Origin: DATLFA01 sp039934635
GTDB lineage: Bacteria > Actinomycetota > Acidimicrobiia > Acidimicrobiales > WLNW01
Reading direction: 5' to 3'
DNA: 40,038 bases
Assembly (NCBI GenBank): GCA_039934635.1
Contig: JBDTLT010000024.1
Span: 1-40,038, forward strand
A program made the translations under genes and the position numbers. The notes below the pieces were generated by a model. The model did not search any database. It saw only the letters and a program-made list of their open reading frames with translations, and had not been told where the DNA came from. This document shows, one piece after another, positions 25,849 through 33,300 of the stretch. Numbering within the stretch: the first letter of the stretch is position 1; every line of letters starts with the position of its first letter.

Positions 25849-27558
25849 ATGCACGACCTGGCGATCCGCGGTGGAATGGTCATCGACGGCACGGGTACAC
25901 CGGCTCGTCGCGGCGACATCGGCATCGCCGACGGCCGCATCACTGCCATCGGCGACGTAGGCGAGGCGCGGCGCACCATCGAGGTCGACGGGCAGGTCGT
26001 CGCCCCGGGCTTCGTCGACGTGCACACCCACATCGACGCGCAGGTGTGTTGGGACACGACACTCAGCCCCAGTTCGCTCCACGGTGTAACCACGATGCTC
26101 GCAGGCAACTGCGGCTTCACCCTTGCGCCGATCAACGAGCACGAAGCCGACTACCTCGTGCGGATGCTCGCGATCGTCGAAGGGATGCCCCTCGACGCGC
26201 TGCAGGCCGGCGTGGCGTGCACATGGACCTCCACCGGCGAGTATCTCGACCACGTCGACCGCGGCCTCGCGGTGAACGCGGGATTCATGGTCGGTCACTC
26301 CGCGTTGCGCCGCGTCGTGATGCGCGAAGAAGCGACGAAGCGCGCCGCGACCGAGGCAGAGATCGCCGTCATGGTGCAAATGCTGCGGGCCGGCCTCAGC
26401 GCCGGCGGGTTGGGCTTCTCGTCGTCATATGGCATCGCGCACTCCGATGCCAACGGTGATCCCGTGCCGTCGCGGTTCGCGCCCGTCGACGAGCTCATCA
26501 CGCTCGCGCGCCAGTGCCGTGACTTCGAGGGCACCTCGCTCGAGTTCCTCCCGAAGTTCGTCGATCGTTTCGACCAATCGCAGGCCGACTTGTTGACCGG
26601 TCTCTCCGTCGCGGCCCAACGGCCGCTCAACTGGAACGTGTTGCGCATCACGGTCAAAGAGCTCGCCGAGGCGAACGAAGCATTGCGCCAAGCCGATCAC
26701 GCAAAAGCGCAGGGCGGCAAAGTTGTCGGGCTCACCATGCCCATCCCTTCACGTGCGCGATTCTCGTTCTTCACGGGCTTCGTGCTCAACGCCCTGCCGG
26801 GCTGGGGCGACGTGCTCGGGCTCCCACTCGAACAACGCGTCGTCGCGTTGCGCGATCCCGACGTGCGCCGACGGCTCGCCGAGTCGGCTCCATCGGCGCC
26901 CGGCCCCATGCGCGAGATCTCCGAATGGGACCGGCGCGTGATCACGCAAACCTTCACGCCGCAGACGAAGAAGTACGAAGGGCGCATCGTCGCGGACATC
27001 GCCCGCGAAGAAGGTAAGACCGCGTTCGACGCGCTGCTCGACATCGTGTGTGAAGACAATCTCCTCACGATGTTCACTCGGTTGCCGAGCGCACCGTCGG
27101 CCGACGATTGGCAGCTCACTGTCGAAGCGTGTCGCACGGGACGCACCATGATCGGCGCCAGCGATGCCGGCGCGCACCTCGACTTCACTGCCTATTTCGA
27201 CTATCCGGTCTACGTGATCGAGCAGGCCGTACGTCGCTACGGCGTCGTCGCGCTCGAAGAAGCAGTGCAGATGCTCACGTCGATTCCCGCGGACCTCTAC
27301 GGCTTGCGCGACCGCGGTCGCCTCGTCGAAGGCGCGTACGCGGATGTCGTCGTGTTCGACCCCGACACCGTCGCGTCGGGCACCATCGGCATGCAGTTCG
27401 ACCTACCCGCGGGCGCCGGTCGTCTCTACGCAGAACCCAAAGGGGTGGCGCACGTGCTCGTCAACGGCCGTCCCATCGTCGAAGGCACGACATTCACCGA
27501 CGAACGGCCCGGCACTGTGTTTCGCGCCGGGCGCGACACGGTCACCCCAACGCTCTGA
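25849..27558 (+). CDS. D-aminoacylase-like amidohydrolase
   Basis: The product has 569 residues and an amidohydrolase-superfamily layout. An N-terminal beta-sandwich piece (LAIRGGMVIDGTGTPARRGDI) leads to the metal motif FVDVHTHID with His59 and His61. The TIM-barrel body follows, then the late metal Asp in GASDAGAHLD near 434-443 and a C-terminal ADVVVFDPDTV sandwich strand. This is the N-acyl-D-amino-acid deacylase / amidohydrolase-3 group, which hydrolyses amide bonds with Zn; actinobacterial members differ widely in substrate. ATG 25849 has a strong GAGGAGGG Shine-Dalgarno; a longer frame from 25702 would overlap the P450. It lies 83 bp after the P450. Confidence 0.88.
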   Translation: MHDLAIRGGMVIDGTGTPARRGDIGIADGRITAIGDVGEARRTIEVDGQVVAPGFVDVHTHIDAQVCWDTTLSPSSLHGVTTMLAGNCGFTLAPINEHEADYLVRMLAIVEGMPLDALQAGVACTWTSTGEYLDHVDRGLAVNAGFMVGHSALRRVVMREEATKRAATEAEIAVMVQMLRAGLSAGGLGFSSSYGIAHSDANGDPVPSRFAPVDELITLARQCRDFEGTSLEFLPKFVDRFDQSQADLLTGLSVAAQRPLNWNVLRITVKELAEANEALRQADHAKAQGGKVVGLTMPIPSRARFSFFTGFVLNALPGWGDVLGLPLEQRVVALRDPDVRRRLAESAPSAPGPMREISEWDRRVITQTFTPQTKKYEGRIVADIAREEGKTAFDALLDIVCEDNLLTMFTRLPSAPSADDWQLTVEACRTGRTMIGASDAGAHLDFTAYFDYPVYVIEQAVRRYGVVALEEAVQMLTSIPADLYGLRDRGRLVEGAYADVVVFDPDTVASGTIGMQFDLPAGAGRLYAEPKGVAHVLVNGRPIVEGTTFTDERPGTVFRAGRDTVTPTL

Positions 27559-27632
27559 GGTTTCCGCGACTGCGATCAACGGGTACCTCTTGGGGCGCGC
27601 ATCAACGCGCGTGTCGAACCCGAGGAGGCCGA

Positions 27633-28067
27633 ATGGCTACCACGACGATCGAACAAGAGCTGCTGACGCTGGAGCACCGGTATTGGCAAGCCATCAAAGA
27701 TGGGGATGTCGACACTGCGTTGTCCCTGACCGATGACCCTTGCTTTGTTGCCGGCGCGCAGGGAGTGGGGCGAGTCGATCACGCGGCATACCGTCAGATG
27801 ATGACGGAGAATTCGAGCTGGGAAATCATCGATTTCTCGATCGGCGACGACGCGCAGGTACACGTGGAAGGCGACACCGCGTTGGTGGCGTACACCGTGC
27901 ACGAAGAACTCACGGTCGATGGTGACCCGGTCACTTTCGATGCGGCGGATACATCAACGTGGATTCGGCGAGACGGCAAGTGGGTGTGTTCGTTGCACAC
28001 CGAATCGATCCTCGGCGACCCGTACGGGCGTGATCGAAAGAAGGCCAAGGCCAAGAAACCCTCGTAA
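27633..28067 (+). CDS. SnoaL/DUF4440-like NTF2-fold protein
   Basis: This 144-residue protein starts with a helix typical of NTF2-like folds (TTIEQELLTLEHRYWQAIKDGDVDTALSLTDD). It continues with strands containing GDTALVAYTVHEEL and TSTWIRRDGKWVCSLHTES, the W..RDGKW signature of DUF4440 proteins. The family includes small-molecule isomerases, cyclases and ligand-binding proteins; no catalytic residues can be named here. The C-terminus is a basic Lys-rich tail. ATG 27633 has GAGGAGG seven bases upstream, while the open frame extends antisense-like far upstream without homology. It follows the amidohydrolase by 74 bp and converges on the ankyrin gene. Confidence 0.85.
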   Translation: MATTTIEQELLTLEHRYWQAIKDGDVDTALSLTDDPCFVAGAQGVGRVDHAAYRQMMTENSSWEIIDFSIGDDAQVHVEGDTALVAYTVHEELTVDGDPVTFDAADTSTWIRRDGKWVCSLHTESILGDPYGRDRKKAKAKKPS

Positions 28068-28080
28068 ATGGTGCTCGGCT

Positions 28081-28108
28081 CGGCACCCGCTCATTCGAGT
28101 GGGTGCCG
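28081..28108. terminator. bidirectional hairpin between convergent genes
   Basis: CGGCACCC and GGGTGCCG pair over 8 bp, followed by a G-T wobble and CTC/GAG around an ATTC loop. It starts 14 bp after the SnoaL-like stop and covers the last codons of the ankyrin gene. It has no U-run but is well placed to end both transcripts. Confidence 0.5.
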
Positions 28109-28699
28109 GGCGAGCAGCTCGATGATGATCGATTGTTCGGCCTTGGCCTCGGCCGTGCCAGTCCCGCCGCGACCGGTTGTCCACTGGGCCAGCGCAACCG
28201 CGGTCGAGCCTTTGTCATTCGGGCGCCACGGGTTGGCGCCAGCCTCGAGCAATACGCGCACGGCCGCGGAACAACGGTTGCGCACCGCGCGATGCAGCGG
28301 CGTGACGCCGCCGGCGGCAACGGCATCGGGGTCGGCTCCCTCGTCGATGAGATAGGTGATCATCGCAACTTGGCGCATCGGCTTCCACGCCGCCGAACCC
28401 GGCCCCCCGCGGACCGCGGAATGCAACGGCTGGGCCCCTCGACGATTGCGGGCCCAAAGGTCGGCGCCCGCCGCTACGAGGTCGCGCGCTACCCCGACGT
28501 CATACGCGGTCGCCGCCGCATGCAGCGCCGTGTCGCCTGCGTAGAACTGTGTGCCGCATTCCGCGATGAAGCACTCGTCGCCCCTGCCGAGTGCGGCGAC
28601 GGCCAATCCCGGGTTCGCGCTCAATCGCGATGACGCATCGGCGGCGGCGTCGCCACAGATCGCTCGAATCAGGTCGAGCAACGCGTGATCATCGGCCAC
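28091..28699 (-). CDS. ankyrin-repeat protein
   Basis: This 202-residue protein contains about four ankyrin repeats: GDTALHAAATAYDVGVARDLVAAGADL, GAQPLHSAVRGG...ITYLIDEGADP and GVTPLHRAVRNRCSAAVRVLLEAGANP are the clearest. It should act by binding a protein partner in the cytoplasm. The GTG at 28699 is chosen because the protein then begins with a plausible helix (VADDHALLDLIRAICG) and because TACGAT lies exactly 6 nt upstream, the leaderless pattern seen elsewhere in the window. The longer frame from 28855 would overlap the AlkD gene by over 160 bp. As chosen it overlaps that gene's end by 11 bp. Confidence 0.85.
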   Translation of the reverse strand: MADDHALLDLIRAICGDAAADASSRLSANPGLAVAALGRGDECFIAECGTQFYAGDTALHAAATAYDVGVARDLVAAGADLWARNRRGAQPLHSAVRGGPGSAAWKPMRQVAMITYLIDEGADPDAVAAGGVTPLHRAVRNRCSAAVRVLLEAGANPWRPNDKGSTAVALAQWTTGRGGTGTAEAKAEQSIIIELLARHPLE

Positions 28700-29369
28700 C
28701 GCGCGATCGTAACGAGAGATAGTGCTGACGAGTCTCGTCGTCGAAGTGCTCGACCGCATAGCGCAGCGCGGTTCGCGGCATCGTCGCCGCGTGGCGATCG
28801 AGGAACGCCACGAGGCGGGCTTGGTCGCGCTTGCCCGCTTCGCGAATCCATCCACCGACGGCCTTTTGCACGAGGTCTTCCGGATCGTTCACCAGGATCT
28901 CGGCGATGGCGAAGGTGTCGTCGAGATCGCCTTGCCGGATGAAGAAGTAGGTGGCGACGATGGCCGTACGCCGCTCCCACTGGCTCTTCGAACGGGCGAG
29001 ACGCTTCAGCACACCCCGCGGTCGGTCGGCGAGGTAGCCACCGACGACGTACGGCGCGCTTCGGTCGACGAGGTCCCAGCTGTCGATGCGGTCGTGACGC
29101 CGCAGATAGAGCTCATAGAGGGCACGGCGCTCGTCGTCGGAAGTGGTCTTGCGGCGAGCCTTCCAATCCATGATGGACACCGCTCCGACGCGGGTGTCGT
29201 GGGCAGAGTCTTCGAGCAGGACTTCGATGTCCGCGACGTCCATGTCGATGAATGACTTGGCCAACGCGAATACATCGCGCATCGGAACGTTGCCCGCAGT
29301 TGACCGGCGGAGCTTGTCGAGCTCGCCGAGGAATCGTTTGGCGGTGGGACGCTTATCGCTCGCGGCCAT
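28689..29369 (-). CDS. AlkD-like DNA alkylation repair protein
   Basis: This 226-residue HEAT-like helical protein matches the AlkD/DNA-alkylation-repair family: VPMRDVFALAKSFIDMDVADIEVLLEDSAHDTRVGAVSIMDW, then LYLRRHDRIDSWDLVDRSAPYVVGGYL and WERRTAIVATYFFIRQGDLDDTF, and finally MPRTALRYAVEHF. AlkD-type glycosylases excise bulky or positively charged alkylated bases by probing the backbone; Trp and Asp in SWDLVD fit the family's active-site face. ATG 29369 follows TAGTCT by 5 nt, but the GTG at 29393, immediately after the SRPBCC stop, would also work. It is third in a minus-strand run behind the ArsR and SRPBCC genes and overlaps the ankyrin gene. Confidence 0.88.
   Translation of the reverse strand: MAASDKRPTAKRFLGELDKLRRSTAGNVPMRDVFALAKSFIDMDVADIEVLLEDSAHDTRVGAVSIMDWKARRKTTSDDERRALYELYLRRHDRIDSWDLVDRSAPYVVGGYLADRPRGVLKRLARSKSQWERRTAIVATYFFIRQGDLDDTFAIAEILVNDPEDLVQKAVGGWIREAGKRDQARLVAFLDRHAATMPRTALRYAVEHFDDETRQHYLSLRSRGGR
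28706..28711 (-). promoter_or_regulatory. -10 box of a leaderless promoter for the ankyrin gene
   Basis: On the minus strand TACGAT ends 6 nt before GTG 28699. It lies inside the last codons of the AlkD-like gene, so the ankyrin gene could be expressed separately from the genes upstream. No -35 is recognisable. Confidence 0.45.
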
Positions 29370-29393
29370 GCCGGAGACTACGCGAGTTGCCAC

Positions 29394-29936
29394 TCATGTC
29401 GATGTACTCGGCGCGGGTGCGAGACCGACGCTGGCGTAGTGCGCTTGCGCATCGGCGAAGCCGTCCCAGTCCCACGCGATGGGTTCGCCCGTAAGGCACG
29501 GCTCGAGCCGCGCAAGAGAGGCGTGCAGCCCGACGACGTAGCAGTTGTCGATGGCGGTGCTTGCGTCGGTCACGAAGTGGCTCAATCGCAGCACACAGCC
29601 GGCCTCGACCGCTTCGAGTTCCCATCGCATGAACGAGCCCGCATCGACGTGGGTGTGTTCCAAGAGCATCGGTGGCTCGACGCGCAGGATCGTGCACGTG
29701 ATCGTCATCGGTTCGTCACCAGTGGCGGTCATCACCATCGACCCGCCCTCACGTAGATCGACGGTGATGTCGGCGTCGAATGGCAACCACCATTCGGCCA
29801 ATCGCTTCGGGTTGGTGATCGCGTCCCATACGTCCCGAATCGGATATGCGAGATGACGCTCGAATCGGATCACACCTCCATCAGCCGTGCGTTCGATCGT
29901 GCCGTCGTAACGAGCAGACGGGGTATGGCTGTTCAT
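29394..29936 (-). CDS. SRPBCC (AHSA1-like) ligand-binding protein
   Basis: The 180-residue product belongs to the START/SRPBCC superfamily, AHSA1-like branch: a first strand with IRFERHLAYPIRDVWDAITNPKRLAEWW, then LREGGSMVMTATGDEP and LEHTHVDAGSFMRWELE, and a C-terminal helix covering a hydrophobic cavity. Such proteins bind lipophilic small molecules, and in actinobacteria they are very often paired with a small ArsR repressor. ATG 29936 shares its A with the repressor's TGA, and AGGAG lies just upstream inside the repressor gene, so translation is coupled. A longer frame upstream only reads antisense-like Arg-rich sequence over the ArsR gene. The ligand is unknown; it may be what the repressor system responds to. 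Confidence 0.88.
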   Translation of the reverse strand: MNSHTPSARYDGTIERTADGGVIRFERHLAYPIRDVWDAITNPKRLAEWWLPFDADITVDLREGGSMVMTATGDEPMTITCTILRVEPPMLLEHTHVDAGSFMRWELEAVEAGCVLRLSHFVTDASTAIDNCYVVGLHASLARLEPCLTGEPIAWDWDGFADAQAHYASVGLAPAPSTST

Positions 29937-30280
29937 CAGTGCTCCTTTGTCGCCGGGGTAATCGGCTGAGAGGTACGTTCCAGGTGACGCTCGAGTGCAT
30001 CGAGACGCCCCGCCCAATGCACTCGGTATGGCTCGAGCCACGCATCGAGTTCCATCAGTGGTTCGGCGCGCAGCCGATAGATGCGCCGTTGTGCATCACG
30101 ACGCACCTCGACCAACCCGGCATCGCGCAACACCTTGAGATGGCGCGAGACGCCCGGTTGATGCATGCCGACCTGGTCGACGAGATCGTTCACCGAGCAT
30201 TCGCGTTCTCGCACCGCGTCGAGGATCCGCCGGCGAGTTGGTTCGGCAATCACTTCGAGCACGTCCAGAGCAGCGGGCAT
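29936..30280 (-). CDS. ArsR-family transcriptional repressor
   Basis: This 114-residue winged-helix protein reads ALDVLEVIAEPTRRRILDAVRERECSVNDLV, then the recognition helix HQPGVSRHLKVLRDAGLVEVRR and the wing RRIYRLR. There are no Cys-based metal sites (no ELCVCDL), so it belongs to the metal-free ArsR group linked to SRPBCC proteins rather than arsenic sensors. ATG 30280 follows a TATACT box by 6 nt, hence probably leaderless. A 12-bp AT palindrome overlaps its -35, so it likely represses itself and the co-transcribed SRPBCC gene, and perhaps the AlkD and ankyrin genes behind. It lies just downstream of the giant secreted-protein gene. Confidence 0.92.
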   Translation of the reverse strand: MPAALDVLEVIAEPTRRRILDAVRERECSVNDLVDQVGMHQPGVSRHLKVLRDAGLVEVRRDAQRRIYRLRAEPLMELDAWLEPYRVHWAGRLDALERHLERTSQPITPATKEH

Positions 30281-30286
30281 GGACCT

Positions 30287-30315
30287 AGTATATGAGTCTA
30301 CATATATATGTGCAA
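30287..30315 (-). promoter_or_regulatory. leaderless promoter with AT-rich operator, ArsR cassette 1
   Basis: Minus strand: TTGCAC (30315-30310), 17 nt, TATACT (30292-30287), 6 nt, ATG 30280. The perfect palindrome ACATATATATGT (30300-30311) overlaps the -35 and spacer, and two more TATATG elements lie near 30289 and 30321. This fits an autoregulatory ArsR operator. Confidence 0.7.
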
Positions 30316-30332
30316 GCGAATATATGGCCGAC

Positions 30333-33300
30333 TCATTTTGGAGATGTCCAGAGCGCGCCGTGCTTGACGAAGGTCACCGCGACCGAACCGCGGGCGTTGC
30401 CCAGGGCGATGCCGACGTTCACCGGATTGACGAAGGGTGTGAATGTGGGTGACGCTCCGGCCGCGGCAATCGAGAAGATTCCCGATCGCAGATCGAAAAC
30501 GACGAGGCTGGCAAAGGTCGTCGCACCATTGGGCTTCACATAGGTGCACAAGCCCAGCACCGACTTGAAACGGGCGCCGGCGATCGTCTCGGTGAAAGTC
30601 CCGAGCGTGATCGTGACATCGTCTCCGCACTTCATCGACGGAGTCGCCGTCGCCGTCCATTTGCCGGCGAGCGTCACGGCAGTGGGCCTCTTGCCCGCTG
30701 CCGGCAAGATCGCGCCGGCATCGACGCGCAACGCCAGCGGGGCGTCGACCCGATACGTCATCGACGTGGTGGTGAGGTTGCCGGCGGCATCGGTCGCGGT
30801 CACCGAGAACGATCGCGACTTGCCGATGATCGTCGTGTCGATCGCGGAGCCCGAAGGCACCGTGCCCACACACGCTTGCGATGCGGCGAGGCCTGCACCG
30901 GTGTCGGCACACGCGTAGGACGCAAGCACGACTTCTCCCTGGGTGTAGACCGCGTTGGACGCAGGTCTCGCGATCGACACCGTCGGCGGCGTGCGATCGA
31001 CGCGCCACGACCGAGTCGCAGGCGTCGCGTCGGTCAGGCCCGCGGCGGTTGATCGCACCGCGAAGTCGTGCACGCCGTCGGGCAGTGCCGAGTACACGCG
31101 CGGTGACACGCACGGTGCCCATGTTGCGGTGTCGAGCTGGCATTCGAACGTGGCGCCGGCGACGTTGCTCGTGAAGGTGAACTCGGCTGACGCGGTGTTG
31201 ACGATCGCGGCCGGAGCCGCGGCGATCGACGTGTCGGGAGGCTGCGCCGTCGGGAGCATCAACACGAGCTCGCCGCGGAGATGCGCCCTCTGCAGCGGTG
31301 ACTGCAGCAGCAGCGAGCCGAGACCAACGACGGTCGCGTACTCCTCGTTCGCACCTCCGGGATCGAGCACGACCTGGTCTCCGGCGGCGAACCAATCGCT
31401 GGTGGCCGCGACGCCCAACTCGGTGCGTTCCATCACGTCGAGGCGGGTGGTGCCGGCTGGCGCGTCCTGCGGAAGGAGCGTCATGGGCGCCGGGTCCATG
31501 ACACCGGGCGTGCCGGTAGCGAGCGCGTCGTTGTAGCTGATCGGCGTCCAGGTGCGGCCGCCGCCGGCCGCGGGAGCGAACTGCGCGAGGGGCGGCCCGC
31601 TGGGCGCGAGCGTGAGCGGCACGCCTTGGCGGTTGAACTGCTGCACCGGCAGCGGCCCCGTGGAGGGTGCCTGCGGATCGCTGTACTTGGCGTTGATCAG
31701 CCGGCCCGCGCGCTGGACCCACCCGTTGATGCCGAGGCCGGTGGCCAGTGCCTGCACGAAGTTCACGAAGCCGTCGACGATCGATTGCGGTATCGACCAA
31801 CCGAGCGGGCCCATGTAGTGGATGAACTTGGTGCCGTCGATGAGGATGAACTCGTCGAACACCTTCACGACCCGGCCGAAGCGGGCCGGCTCGTTGGGCG
31901 CCACGATGATCACGAGGTCATCGGGACCCGGCATCCATTTCTCCCGCAGCGTGCCGGTCGGGTCGAACAGCGAACCGGTCTCACCGTGGTTGGTGCCCAG
32001 ATACGGGTTGTTGTAGGTGGCCTTCATGACGGCGAGGCGCTTGTTCGGATCTGCGATCGCACCGGAGTCGGCGTCGAGGTAGAACACCGCGTCGGGGTCG
32101 CTCGCTTGCGGCAGGATGTTTTGCGGCTCGGCCTTGCTGCCCTTCTTCAACTGGTACACGGTGCCGCCGTCGGGCAGGTCGACTTTGGTGTAGTCGAAGC
32201 CGACCAGCTCGAACTCAATTTCGACGTGAGGGAGGCCCTCCTGTGTCGACGGGTTGAAGATCTCGGCGATGCCGTGCTTCTTCCACTCCTCGAGCATCGG
32301 CAACTTGTTGTGCTTGAAGTCGAGCCATTCCGCGCTACGCACCATCCAGCGGCTCTTCAACTGCTCGCGCGCCTCTCCGACGAGATCAGGGCGTGTACGT
32401 GAGAGGTAGTCGTCGACGATGCCATCGAGGTCCGCTTGGAGAACTTTCAACTCGTTCGGCGTCTTGACTCGGGGGTCGGTGAACCGGTCGAGCTCGGCTT
32501 TGAACGGCGGCTCGATCGCGACGGCCGTGGCCTTCATGTCGGCCGGCACGCCCATCTCGTCGATGTCGATCTGCTTCACCGTTTTCTCTTTGAATTGCTC
32601 ACTCTTCGGGTTCGCTTTGCGTTCCCGGATCAGCTCGTCGGCAAGCGTGTCGCGCGTCTTGTACACACCCACTGTGTTCGAATCGTTCGCGATCTCGTGC
32701 ATCGCGGCCTTGGTTTTCTCGCCGTAGCCCGCTTCGTCCAGGTATGGCTCGGCGTTCATTCCCGGCACGGCGGCCTTTTCGAGCTTCTCGCCGTTCGCGA
32801 TCTTTGAGGCCGCCTCGACGAAGCGGGTCTCGAGGTAACGCGAGACCGCCTTCGGCAGCCGCTTGTTCAGCGCCGGCTTCATCATGAGCGCGAGCGTCTC
32901 GTTGGTCACGATCTTCAAGCCCGCCTTCAGCGGCGCCTCGACGAAGAAGTCGATGTTCTCCCCGGCTTGCACGCCGAGCTCGTACACGAAGTTCTCGTCG
33001 CCACTCTTGTAGAGCTGGTCCATCCGCGCGAGGTAGTCGGCGACCGCGCCGGGTATCTGCTCGCTGTAGGCCGTCCACGCCGCGTTCGCGGCGAAGTCCA
33101 TCGTCGCCATCACCCGGCGAACCTCGTCCACCAGCTCTTGCTGCGATACCGGATCCTGCAGCAGCGCGGCGAACCCGAGCCCGAGGATGCGCGCTTGGTA
33201 CATCATCGTCTGGCTGCCAAACGGGCCGTACTCGACCGCTGTCTGGAGCATGTGCGGTAGCTGGGCCAGACCGCTCGCGAAGTTCTCGATCCCTTTGACC

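Noticed and set aside
27108..27632. Upstream extension of the SnoaL-like frame over the amidohydrolase 3' end
   Set aside because: Arg-rich out-of-frame reading of the amidohydrolase; the strong Shine-Dalgarno marks 27633 as the start.
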